Shown one piece after another: positions 40,450 through 48,448 of a stretch of DNA of 64,000 nt. The notes under the pieces were generated by a model, which was not told the origin of the DNA, made no database searches, and saw only the letters and a list, made by a program, of their open reading frames with translations. The position numbers and the translations under genes were made by a program. Location: positions 1 to 64,000 of the forward strand of contig JAGFNW010000036.1 in assembly GCA_017592665.1 (NCBI GenBank), given 5' to 3'. The first letter of the stretch is position 1, and each line of letters begins with the position of its first letter. The stretch comes from Streptosporangiaceae bacterium NEAU-GS5 (lineage in GTDB: Bacteria > Actinomycetota > Actinomycetes > Streptosporangiales > Streptosporangiaceae).

Positions 40450-41186
40450 TAGAAGGTCACCGCGATCGGGTTGCGGACGATCAGTACGCTGAACTGGGCG
40501 TTGCTGAAGGTTCCGCTGCTGACGACACGCAGGTACCTCTCGACGGTCAGGTCGCCGGCCGTCGCGATCCGCTGCGTCGTCACCCCGGTGGCCGCGGTGA
40601 AGCCGCCGCCGACGACGTCGGCCCACGCATCGCCACCGCCGTCGTCCGAGGACTCCTGCAGCTTTACGGTCACGCTGGTGCCGGTGACGGCGAAGACCTG
40701 CAGATAGGCCTGAAGTCCGAAGTCCGAGGCGGCGGCGCCGTCGATGCTGGAGCCGTTGGTCGCGCTGGTGTCGGTGCGGATTCCGGCGGTGCCCTGTCGG
40801 CCCCATTCGATGCCGTAGCCGTTGGCCTGCGCTTCGAGGTTGAACGTGAAGCTGCCGTCGTCGCCGCGGTTGCCGTCGTAGCCGATCTGCTTGGAGATCA
40901 GCCCGGCGCCCGGACTGCCGAGGCTGGTGCCCCGGCAGTAGGTGATCATGACGTCGGTGTACGGGAGATCCGACAGGACCGGGTGCGCCCGCGCCGGGTT
41001 GAAGTAGGACGCGAACTCGATCGCTCCGTCTCTCAGGAGGCCGATGCGTTCCTTGGCGGACTTGTCGATCCCCGTGACCTCCCACGGGTTCGGGCCGCCG
41101 CCGATCCGCGACAGGCTCGTGATGTCGCCGGACAGGTTGAAGCCGGCCACGTAGGCGTTGTCGCCGAGGCCGCCCTGCTTGGCCAA
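40449..41186 (-). CDS. Major tail tube-like protein, 245 aa
   Basis: A beta-rich protein (GSFTFNLEAQANGYGIEWGR, VFAVTGTSVTVKLQESSDDG) with the start MAKQGGLGDNA and VTGIDKSAKERIGLLRDGAI. It shares these two blocks with the smaller protein at 39593-40000. Size and place between the connector genes and the chaperones fit a major tail protein. Confidence 0.72.
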   Translation of the reverse strand: MAKQGGLGDNAYVAGFNLSGDITSLSRIGGGPNPWEVTGIDKSAKERIGLLRDGAIEFASYFNPARAHPVLSDLPYTDVMITYCRGTSLGSPGAGLISKQIGYDGNRGDDGSFTFNLEAQANGYGIEWGRQGTAGIRTDTSATNGSSIDGAAASDFGLQAYLQVFAVTGTSVTVKLQESSDDGGGDAWADVVGGGFTAATGVTTQRIATAGDLTVERYLRVVSSGTFSNAQFSVLIVRNPIAVTF

Positions 41187-41203
41187 CTACGCCACCTCCT
41201 CGG

Positions 41204-41665
41204 TCATGGGGTCTGCTCCCATACGTCGTCGACCAGCACAGGGATAGACAGCAGGTAGGCGCGGAACTGCTTGCCGTCCTGGACGATCCAGCCGGTATCC
41301 CACGACAGCGGGATCCCTGCCGAGCCGAGCAGATCGATCTGGCCGAGGGCGCCGAGCGTGAAATCGCCGTGGTAGGCCGTGTACAGCACGTCGAGGGCGT
41401 CGAGCAGATTCATGTCGACGTCGTCGGGGTTCAGCTGAAGTCCCGCCGTCTGCAGCCGGGCGACGAACATCAACCGGACGGTGGTGGACGCGAGGCCGGA
41501 CCTGCGGTTGAACGGCAGGCCGGGGCCGAGCCACATCGAACAGGTGATGCCGTTGCCGGGCGCGTTCTTAAGCGGCTCGTGGGTGTTGACCCGGTCGAAC
41601 ACGCCCAAGGTGAGGGCGTGGGAGACGAGGGCATCCTGGATGGCGCGGGCGCCGAGGCCGCTCAT
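41204..41665 (-). CDS. Head-tail connector / tail terminator protein, 153 aa
   Basis: An alpha/beta protein (VSHALTLGVFDRVNTHEPLK, then TTVRLMFVARLQTAGLQLNP, and a C-terminal beta ending). Size and order (after the HK97-gp10-like gene and before the tail tube) match tail terminator proteins. ATG 41665 overlaps the upstream stop (ATGA). Confidence 0.65.
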   Translation of the reverse strand: MSGLGARAIQDALVSHALTLGVFDRVNTHEPLKNAPGNGITCSMWLGPGLPFNRRSGLASTTVRLMFVARLQTAGLQLNPDDVDMNLLDALDVLYTAYHGDFTLGALGQIDLLGSAGIPLSWDTGWIVQDGKQFRAYLLSIPVLVDDVWEQTP

Positions 41666-42057
41666 TGCAGCCGGTCCAGGTAGCGTTCGCGCAGCAGCCG
41701 CTCGGCCAGCTGAGGGGCCTTGATCCGCAGCACGGCCGCGGCCCGTTTGAACGAGAAGTAGCCGGCGAAGCGGGTGACGGGCGCGTTGCGGGATCCGATG
41801 CCCTCGAGCCACCAGCCGTAGATGATGCCGGCGTCGTTGACGCGGACGGCGCCCCGTTCCCGCCGGACGTTGATCTTCGTCTCGTAGTACGGGGTGGGGT
41901 GCCGGATGCTCGTGTCGAGGTTGTGGTGGACCTCGGACAGGCCTTGCTGGCCGATCCAGTCCTCGGCGTGGCGGGTGTAGTCGCGCATCACCGCGCGGGC
42001 GCGTTCGTCGAAGACGGGGCCGTGAAGGTCGACATCGACGTTGTAGCCGACGCTCAC
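41662..42057 (-). CDS. Minor head-tail joining protein, HK97 gp10-like, 131 aa
   Basis: An N-terminal helix (DERARAVMRDYTRHAEDWIG), the beta section YYETKINVRRERGAVRVNDA, then a long C-terminal helix (LRIKAPQLAERLLRERYLDR). These features and the gene order match the gp10-like connector family. It overlaps its neighbours by four bases on each side. Confidence 0.65.
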   Translation of the reverse strand: MSVGYNVDVDLHGPVFDERARAVMRDYTRHAEDWIGQQGLSEVHHNLDTSIRHPTPYYETKINVRRERGAVRVNDAGIIYGWWLEGIGSRNAPVTRFAGYFSFKRAAAVLRIKAPQLAERLLRERYLDRLQ

Positions 42058-43106
42058 ACCGCCTCCAGCCGCGGGCCGCGCGCGTACCGGATCCGCACCT
42101 GGTCACGCAGGTCGGCAAGGCCACGGCCGATCAGCTCTTTCTGCGATTCGAGGCCACCGATGAGCCGGGCGTAACTCGAGGTGGCTTGCAGCGTGTTGTT
42201 GAGGGCTTCGGCGAGGGCGAGCTGCCGGACCAGGCTCGGGGGTTCGTGCCGGTAGAGGACAGCCGCGCTGTCGTGCGCGGCGGCGGTGGTCCCGAGCGCG
42301 CCCCGCTCCACGACGAGGGTGCGCGGCGCGTAGATGTCCGCGCCCGTGGAGTGTGCGGCGAGGGTGGAACCGTCCCACGCTCGTTTCACGATGAGGGTGT
42401 TGCCGGCGATGTCCTCGATCAGCATGCGTTCGCCGCCGATCAGGATGGTCTCCCCGGGCGTGAACGCTGTGCCGGAGGCGACCGAGACGGTGGTGCCTCC
42501 TGCCTGCGCGGTGAGGTCGCCGGCGAGGTTCTGACCGGTGTCGAGTTGGGACTTGCCAGTGACGATCATGCGTTCGTCGCCGGCGCGGATGATGTCGCCG
42601 ATGCCGACCGCGGCCGAGTCGCTGACGTCGACGCTGGTCTCGGATGCGTCGAGGGCTTCGGCCAGGGTGCCGGCCGGGGCTTCGTCAGCGCTGTGGCCGT
42701 AGCTGCCGGTGATGGCGATCTGCCGCTGGTGGGTGTCGCCTGCGCTGAAGGCGGCCGAGGAGGCGAGGTTGATCTCCACGTGGGTGTAGGGCGGCTCGTC
42801 GCGGTCGTCGGAGCGGCGCAGGATGAAGTCGCTGTCGGCGAGTGTGACCCCGGCGACGACGACCGCGGAGACGGAGATGAGTTCGTTGGGGCCGAGCCAC
42901 AGCCGCCACGGCATCGCGTATTGACCGTTCGGCCAGTCGAAGTAGCGGACGGCCAGTTCCGGGTAGAAGCGGCGGTGGGTGAGGCCTTCGACCGCGCGGG
43001 ATCCGGAGCCGATCGAGCGGTCGACGAGGGTGTTGGAGCGGGCTGTCTCGGGCACGTCGAGCGCGGCCTTGACTGCCTCACGTGTGATGTACCAGGGCTC
43101 GGTCAT
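42054..43106 (-). CDS. Head-tail adaptor protein, 350 aa
   Basis: The first 60 residues (YITREAVKAALDVPETARSN, GSRAVEGLTHRRFYPE) resemble the helical adaptor of gp6-like connectors. The rest is beta-rich with alternating VSDSAAVGIGDIIRAGDERM and FTPGETILIGGERMLIEDI, an internal duplication. Its unusual length suggests an added beta domain. It lies directly downstream of a 63-residue gene. Confidence 0.65.
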   Translation of the reverse strand: MTEPWYITREAVKAALDVPETARSNTLVDRSIGSGSRAVEGLTHRRFYPELAVRYFDWPNGQYAMPWRLWLGPNELISVSAVVVAGVTLADSDFILRRSDDRDEPPYTHVEINLASSAAFSAGDTHQRQIAITGSYGHSADEAPAGTLAEALDASETSVDVSDSAAVGIGDIIRAGDERMIVTGKSQLDTGQNLAGDLTAQAGGTTVSVASGTAFTPGETILIGGERMLIEDIAGNTLIVKRAWDGSTLAAHSTGADIYAPRTLVVERGALGTTAAAHDSAAVLYRHEPPSLVRQLALAEALNNTLQATSSYARLIGGLESQKELIGRGLADLRDQVRIRYARGPRLEAV

Positions 43107-43294
43107 CGATCCGGTAGCACCCTGATCTTGTGCTGGACCTGGGCGTAGCGCTCACGCCAGAGGGCGGCGAGACGATCCAACTCCTCGTCGGTCAGCGGCT
43201 CAGTGAACTCGATGCGCCCGCCGGGAATTCCGAGCGGAGAGACGCGCCAGCGGCGGACCGGGCGCCGGAAGAGGCGGGCGAGCAGGCGTCGCAT
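43103..43294 (-). CDS. Small basic protein, 63 aa
   Basis: The first 17 residues are highly basic (RRLLARLFRRPVRRWR), then a short helical part (DEELDRLAALWRERYAQVQH). It overlaps the adaptor start by four bases. The charged N-terminus could contact DNA or membrane; role unknown. Confidence 0.5.
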   Translation of the reverse strand: MRRLLARLFRRPVRRWRVSPLGIPGGRIEFTEPLTDEELDRLAALWRERYAQVQHKIRVLPDR

Positions 43295-43296
43295 GA

Positions 43297-44421
43297 TCAC
43301 CCCTCCCATCGGTAGCCGTCGAACGTGCAGTGCAAGATGCCTCCGGGGCCTTCGCGGAGCGGTACGCCGTCGTTGGGGCAGGCGACCGGAGGCGCGGACC
43401 GTTCGGCCGCGGCCAGCGCCGCGGATTCCTGCACGATGTCGAGCAGCCCGTACCAGCCGGAACCGGTCGCCGCGCGGGTCACAGTGGCCTCGGCGATCAC
43501 CGTCGTCGTGGTGGTGGCGATGACCTCGGTGCCGGTCACGGTGGCCGTGGCGGTCACTGTGGTGGTCGTGGTCGCGTTCACGGCGCCGGCCGCTGCGTTG
43601 ACCCCTGTCGCGGTCGTGGAGGCCGTTGTCGTGGCCGTCACAGCGCCAGCGGCGGCGTTCGCTCCGGTCGCCGTGGTCGTCGTGGTGGTGGTCGCTGTGG
43701 CCGAGCCGACTGCCGCGTTGGCTCCGGTGGCGGTGACGCCGGCCGTGGTGGTCGCCGTGACGTCACCGGAGACGGCCGTACTCGCCGACGCCATCGCCAC
43801 CGAGACGGCGCACCACTGGGTGAGGGCCGTACCCGGCCACGTGGCCGTACGCGTCCCCGTCGCCCCGGCGGCCGCGATGTCCTCCGTCGCGACAGCCATG
43901 TCCGAGAACGGATTTGCGGCCGTTTCCGCAGCGAGGGTCATCCCGCCCGGCAGCGAGTAAGGCCCCGGGAAATCCCCGCTCTTCTGGATCCAGGCACAGA
44001 CCAACGTCCGATTGGTGCCGGTCGTGTCCACCGATGGGGCAACCGCGGCATGCGTCGAGGTGACGCCGTTCCAGGCACCAACGTCGAAGTCGTCGACGTT
44101 CACATCGCCGCTGAACCGGATGACGACGCCGTGGATGTCGCAGTTGATCGCCGCGGGGATCGTCACGGTCTTCGCGCCCGAGGTGGCGACGTCCACCGTG
44201 AACACCTTGATGTGGGCGTACAGGTCGCCGGCGTCGGCCGTGCAGACCGGGGAGGGCGTGCCGGCCGATGAGGTGACGGTGCCCATGTCGGCGGCGGTGT
44301 AGTAGTCCGACCCGTAGATGATCAGCAGCGTGTCGCCGGCGGCCGTTCCCGAGGAGGTGGTGAGGACCTCGGCGGTGGTGCGGCCGTCGGAGGTTTTGAG
44401 GACTTCGGCGATCGTGGGCAC
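43297..44421 (-). CDS. Phage surface/decoration protein with 20-residue Thr/Ala repeats, 374 aa
   Basis: Residues 1-210 form a beta-rich domain (DTLLIIYGSDYYTAADMGTV, IHGVVIRFSGDVNVDDF) that resembles other virion-surface proteins. Residues 219-298 are four tandem copies of about 20 residues (TATTT....TATGANAAAG), and the end contains CPNDG...HCTFDG, a possible metal site. It lies between capsid and connector genes. Decoration of the head or an adhesive fibre is possible. GTG 44421 follows GGAGGA. Confidence 0.65.
   Translation of the reverse strand: MPTIAEVLKTSDGRTTAEVLTTSSGTAAGDTLLIIYGSDYYTAADMGTVTSSAGTPSPVCTADAGDLYAHIKVFTVDVATSGAKTVTIPAAINCDIHGVVIRFSGDVNVDDFDVGAWNGVTSTHAAVAPSVDTTGTNRTLVCAWIQKSGDFPGPYSLPGGMTLAAETAANPFSDMAVATEDIAAAGATGTRTATWPGTALTQWCAVSVAMASASTAVSGDVTATTTAGVTATGANAAVGSATATTTTTTTATGANAAAGAVTATTTASTTATGVNAAAGAVNATTTTTVTATATVTGTEVIATTTTTVIAEATVTRAATGSGWYGLLDIVQESAALAAAERSAPPVACPNDGVPLREGPGGILHCTFDGYRWEG
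43528..43767 (-). repeat. Four tandem 60-bp coding repeats
   Basis: Within the decoration-type gene, four imperfect 60-base units encode the repeating TATTT-x-TATGANAAAG pattern. They may expand or contract by recombination, changing length of the protein. Confidence 0.6.
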
Positions 44422-44443
44422 GGCGTCCTCCTCCGGCCCCGGG

Positions 44444-44824
44444 TCAGGCTGCGATCGGCGACTGGTTCAGGGTCAGCGTGTTCAGCGAGAAGGTGTCCCC
44501 GTTGCTGACCGGCTTGCTGGCGCTGAGGGCCGCCGACTGCAGGAAGTTGCCGCCGCTGGAGGCGTCCCAGAAGCTGACGTGGGTGATCGTCTCCGTGGTG
44601 GTCATGTTCCAGCTGGACAGGGAGCTGATCGCCATTGACCCGGCCGAGGGGGCAGACCATGTCGCCTGGTTGCGGGTCGTCACGGCGGACGCGTTCGAGG
44701 TGCCGTTCGCGCCTGGGTCGCCCGTGTGGAGCTTGATGAACACTCCGGCCGGGGCGGTGTAGTTCGTGCCGCGGTACAGGTTCAGCACGGCGTGGGCGTG
44801 CGCGGTGGCCAGGCCGGCGGTCAC
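44444..44824 (-). CDS. Phage structural protein, 126 aa
   Basis: A short beta-rich protein (GVFIKLHTGDPGANGTSNAS, TETITHVSFWDASSGGNF) of a type common near actinophage capsid genes, often described as tail-fibre-like or head fibre. It overlaps the SAP-domain gene stop by four bases. Exact role not known. Confidence 0.6.
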   Translation of the reverse strand: MTAGLATAHAHAVLNLYRGTNYTAPAGVFIKLHTGDPGANGTSNASAVTTRNQATWSAPSAGSMAISSLSSWNMTTTETITHVSFWDASSGGNFLQSAALSASKPVSNGDTFSLNTLTLNQSPIAA

Positions 44825-45453
44825 GACTTAGACCCGTCGGGGTGGGTGACGGTGGCCTCGGCGATCACCGTGACCTCGGTGGTGGCCATCATGTGGGCCG
44901 TGTCGTCGGCTTCGAGGCGGGCGACCAGCTCGGCCTTCGTGCCCGACTTGGTCAGGCCGCGGCCGTCGAGCTCGGCGCGCAGCTGCTCGACGGTCATGGA
45001 CGCGTAGTCGGGTTCCTCGGCCTCCTCAGGCTCCAGGTCGTGGGCCAGATTCAGCGGCGGCATGATCTCGTCGATGCGCCTGGCCGCGGGGACTTCGGCC
45101 TGCTCGGCGTCCGGCCCCGCGATGTCGGAGGCGTGCGTCGGCTCCCGATCAGCGTGGATCTTCGGCATGTCGTTCTCCGTCCCGGCGGCCGGCTGCCGCC
45201 ACATCGACACGAGGTACATGGCCAGCCCGCACCCCGAACACAGGAACATGGGCAGCTCGACGACGCCCGGCGCCGCCGTGCGCAGGCCGACGTGCCGCAC
45301 AGTCCCGCACGCGCGGCAGTCCTGGTTGCGGCATTCGACGTCGACCGAAGGCAGCGTGCTGCCCCCTCCCCTGCTCGTAGAGCGGCAGTGGGGGCACGCG
45401 GGCAGCTCGCCGGGATAGGCCGCCGTGCAGTCCGCGCACGTCGCCAAGGACAT
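44821..45453 (-). CDS. Zinc-ribbon protein with SAP domain, 210 aa
   Basis: Cys pairs at residues 6-9, 20-23, 41-49 and 72-75 point to two zinc ribbons. A linker leads to a SAP motif at about 153-184 (MTVEQLRAELDGRGLTKSGT), which in other proteins binds nucleic acid. The last 20 residues (ATTEVTVIAEATVT) repeat a stretch of the protein at 43297-44421. ATG 45453 overlaps the upstream stop. A DNA- or scaffold-linked function inside the capsid block is unusual and unproven. Confidence 0.65.
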   Translation of the reverse strand: MSLATCADCTAAYPGELPACPHCRSTSRGGGSTLPSVDVECRNQDCRACGTVRHVGLRTAAPGVVELPMFLCSGCGLAMYLVSMWRQPAAGTENDMPKIHADREPTHASDIAGPDAEQAEVPAARRIDEIMPPLNLAHDLEPEEAEEPDYASMTVEQLRAELDGRGLTKSGTKAELVARLEADDTAHMMATTEVTVIAEATVTHPDGSKS

Positions 45454-45908
45454 CAGGCGGCCACCAGCGTCGCGCCGTCGTCCAGCGGCACCCACGTCAC
45501 GACCCAGGTGATCTCGCCGTCCGTGCCGGACGACACCGACTCGATCTGACCTACCGCCAGCACGATCGGCGCGCGCAGCGTTTCCACCGCGCCACCGATC
45601 GCCAGCAGCGACCCCGACGTGTCGCCGGTGAACCCGAGCAGCTCCCCCGCCGCCGTATCCGTGGTGCCGATATCCGCCGCGGCGAACAGAGCCACAGTCG
45701 TCCCCGACGTCGGGTTGTGCTGCAGCTGGTAGCTGTTGGCCACCGTGATCGCCGTGCCCACGACCCCGTAGATCGACGTGAGCGCGACCCGGCCGCCGGC
45801 CACCGTGAACAGCGGCACAGTGGTGGCGGCCAGGGTGCCCGTGCTCTTGGATGCCCGCCGCCCGTAGTTGAGGGTGCGCAGCTCCGACCCTTGGAGAAGG
45901 GTGCTCAT
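45453..45908 (-). CDS. Virion protein, paralogue of the next gene, 151 aa
   Basis: LQGSELRTLNYGRRASKSTG, PLFTVAGGRVALTSIYG and the end DDGATLVAA align closely with the product at 45908-46384, so both come from a tandem duplication. Their place just after the capsid gene suggests head decoration proteins. Translation is coupled by ATGA overlaps. Confidence 0.65.
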   Translation of the reverse strand: MSTLLQGSELRTLNYGRRASKSTGTLAATTVPLFTVAGGRVALTSIYGVVGTAITVANSYQLQHNPTSGTTVALFAAADIGTTDTAAGELLGFTGDTSGSLLAIGGAVETLRAPIVLAVGQIESVSSGTDGEITWVVTWVPLDDGATLVAA

Positions 45909-46384
45909 CAGGCTGCCACCAGCGACGCGCCGTCGTCGTACGGGAAGTAGGTGACGGTCCAGGTGATCGCGCCGCCGACCGGGTCGGCGGACAGGTTCTG
46001 CTCCAGCGTCCCGGCCTGCAGGATGTAGGGCGTCGAGAACACGCCGTTGGCCTGTCCGACTGCGCCGCCCACCAGCAGCGCGCCGCCGGAGGCGACGCTG
46101 CCGGCGATGTAGTAGGTCTGCTCGACCGCGTCGGTTTCGACCGCCACGGCGGTGCACAGGTCGAAGGAGGTGCCCGCGGCGGTCGGGTTGTAGGTGAGCT
46201 TGAGGTTCGACGATGTCGAGCCGATCAGCGTGGTGACCCGGCCCACCAGCGACGTCAGGACGACGCGCCCGCCAGCGATGGTGAACAGGGTGGTGATGCC
46301 GTTGGCCACCGTGCCGGTGGCCTTGGAGACGCGGACCCCCAGCAGGATGCTGCGGATCTGGTCACCCTGAACGAGTACCGACAT
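45908..46384 (-). CDS. Virion protein, paralogue of the previous gene, 158 aa
   Basis: LVQGDQIRSILLGVRVSKAT, TLFTIAGGRVVLTSLVG and DDGASLVAA match its partner. Predicted beta-rich, probably a trimeric head decoration or head-stabilising protein; this is inferred from place and composition. Confidence 0.65.
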   Translation of the reverse strand: MSVLVQGDQIRSILLGVRVSKATGTVANGITTLFTIAGGRVVLTSLVGRVTTLIGSTSSNLKLTYNPTAAGTSFDLCTAVAVETDAVEQTYYIAGSVASGGALLVGGAVGQANGVFSTPYILQAGTLEQNLSADPVGGAITWTVTYFPYDDGASLVAA

Positions 46385-46385
46385 G

Positions 46386-46898
46386 TCACACCGCCCACGT
46401 TGCGAGGTTTTCCGGCTTCCGCTGCACCTTGAGGCCGGTGAGGATGGCCAGCATGCCGCCGATCTTCGCCTGGGTGGCGTCGGCGATGTTCATGCTGAGG
46501 TACTTGAACCCGTCCGACAGCTGCTCGGCGCGGACCTCGAACACGTAGATCTGCTCGACCGCGGCGCCGGTGTCAGTGACCGTCACCTCCGAGCCTGCCG
46601 ACTGGGTGACCCGCGTCCACGTCTCGTCACCGTCGAGGGTGGCCTCTTCCTTCTTGAACCAGGTGGTGATGATGTCCAGATCCTGCGTGGTGCCGCCGGA
46701 CAGGGCCGTCGACTCCTGCAGGTCGAACACCAGATCCGCGCCGGCCGTGCCGGCCTTGGCGAAGAACACGAACGAGCAGACGGCGGCGTTCTTCATGTTG
46801 ACCATCAGCCCGGTGTTGTCGGCCGTGTTCAGGTCGACGATCGACAGGGCGTTGGAGATGTCGAAGACCTTGCCGAGTGCGTATGCGTCGGTGGCCAT
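46386..46898 (-). CDS. Head-associated protein, 170 aa
   Basis: A beta-rich, Thr-containing product (CSFVFFAKAGTAGADLVFDL, TQSAGSEVTVTDTGAAVEQI). It follows the capsid gene and starts the run of small virion genes. It may be a decoration protein; no family is recognised. Confidence 0.6.
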   Translation of the reverse strand: MATDAYALGKVFDISNALSIVDLNTADNTGLMVNMKNAAVCSFVFFAKAGTAGADLVFDLQESTALSGGTTQDLDIITTWFKKEEATLDGDETWTRVTQSAGSEVTVTDTGAAVEQIYVFEVRAEQLSDGFKYLSMNIADATQAKIGGMLAILTGLKVQRKPENLATWAV

Positions 46899-46984
46899 GC
46901 TGTGTCTCGCTTCTCCCTGCGGGGTTTCAATGCCGCAGGGTCAGAGCCGGGCCCGGGGGTTGATTGCCGGGCCTGGCCAGGGGT

Positions 46985-48448
46985 TTAGGCGCGGACGGCG
47001 ATCTCGACGAACGGCGACAGCGTGTTCGAGGATCCGTTCTGCGGGGTGATCGCGGACTGGATCCACGGCCGGCCGTCGACCCGCTGGATGATCCGGAAGC
47101 ACGTCTTGTCGGAGCCGAACTGGAATTCGGTCGAGGACTGGGCGGACATCGTCTGGCGATCGCCGACGAGGTAGTAGGCCAGGTCGACGAACGCGAGGTC
47201 GCCCTGGGTGCCGACGGTCTTGGCCTTCTCCGACACGATCAGCGGACGCCCGAAGATGGTCATCGGGGCGGGGCCAGCGACGTTGGTCAGCATGACGGGG
47301 CCGCCGCCGGTGCCGACGGACAGGGCCATGGTGAACAGCTCGGGGATGGCGTCCGGCGAGCAGATCCAGATGCCCCGCGCCAGCGAGGACGGCAGCATGC
47401 GGGAGTACATCTTGATGACGTTCTCCAGCAGGATCGTCGCCCCGGCCTGCCCGGATTCCTTGGCGACGGCCACGGTGGCCGAGTTGCCGAGGAAGCCGAG
47501 CGGCTCGCCGACGCCGGAGCCCACCATGAACGCGACGTCCTCGAAGAAGGCGAGGGCCTGCGGCCACAGCGTCTCGATCAGCGCCGCGAAACTGATGAGC
47601 GAGTCCTGGAGCAGCTCGTTCGGGACGGCGGAGAAGCCGGTCAGCTTACGGGCGTCCAGGACGATCCGGCCGAACTTGGCGGCCGAGTCGGTGAGGGTGG
47701 CGCCCTCTTCACCCCAGTAGCCGACCATTCCGCCGAACACCGTGGATGCGTTCGAGGTGACGTCGATCATGGGGAAGGGGACGCGCGCCGACTCCATCGG
47801 GACGACGGTCGCCCGAGGCCGGACCACGGCCATCTCCAGAGCCACCTGAAGCAGCTGGCTCCGAAGCGTCTCCGGGACCAGGAAGCCGCCGTCGGCGGGC
47901 ACCACGGAACCGAACGCGTTGCGGATCCGGGACATCTTCGCGATGTTCTCGGGGTCGGCGTTGAGGTGCCAGGCGGCCTTGAAGTACTCGGCGGCCGAGT
48001 CAAACTCGGCGTCCAGCACGGTGCCGGGGGCCTTCGGGTTGTAGGCGGTGGCCTGCCGGTGGCTGGTGAGCATGTTGGCGGGGCGGGTCTGCGGGTCGAG
48101 GTTGAGCCGCTTGATGCCGTCGCCGCCGACCTGGTTGTCCTTCAGCATCTGCGCCAGGCCGCGCTGCACCTCAGCTTCGACCTGCTGACGCAGCTCGGTC
48201 CCCTCACCCTGGAGCTTCTCGGCGTAGGCCTTGATGAACGCCTGGAGCGTCCCCTTGTCGGCGAGGATGCCCTTGTAGCGGCCTGGGTCGCCGAACATCT
48301 CGGCGAGCTCGGTGTCGTTGGCTGGGACCGGGATGTCTTTCGGCAGGACGGGCGCCGGGGCGCTGTTGACGATGCGTCCGATGTCGGTCGGGTTGATGCC
48401 GAGCGCGGCGAGACGAGCTCGCGCCCTGGGGCTGATGTTTCGGATCAC
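46985..48448 (-). CDS. Major capsid protein, HK97-fold, 487 aa
   Basis: N-terminal delta-like helical part (residues about 1-125, LQAFIKAYAEKLQGEGTELR) followed by the HK97 core: SVVPADGGFLVPETLRSQLL, ATVVPMESARVPFPMIDVTS, WGEEGATLTDSAAKFGRIVL, the E-loop/P-domain region and MVGSGVGEPLGFLGNSAT in the A-domain. The upstream protease gene fits maturation of such capsids. GTG 48448 directly follows the protease stop. Confidence 0.9.
   Translation of the reverse strand: MIRNISPRARARLAALGINPTDIGRIVNSAPAPVLPKDIPVPANDTELAEMFGDPGRYKGILADKGTLQAFIKAYAEKLQGEGTELRQQVEAEVQRGLAQMLKDNQVGGDGIKRLNLDPQTRPANMLTSHRQATAYNPKAPGTVLDAEFDSAAEYFKAAWHLNADPENIAKMSRIRNAFGSVVPADGGFLVPETLRSQLLQVALEMAVVRPRATVVPMESARVPFPMIDVTSNASTVFGGMVGYWGEEGATLTDSAAKFGRIVLDARKLTGFSAVPNELLQDSLISFAALIETLWPQALAFFEDVAFMVGSGVGEPLGFLGNSATVAVAKESGQAGATILLENVIKMYSRMLPSSLARGIWICSPDAIPELFTMALSVGTGGGPVMLTNVAGPAPMTIFGRPLIVSEKAKTVGTQGDLAFVDLAYYLVGDRQTMSAQSSTEFQFGSDKTCFRIIQRVDGRPWIQSAITPQNGSSNTLSPFVEIAVRA

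Noticed and set aside
43528-43767. 60-bp repeats considered as a CRISPR-like array
   Set aside because: The units are contiguous without unique spacers, keep the reading frame and encode a Thr/Ala repeat.
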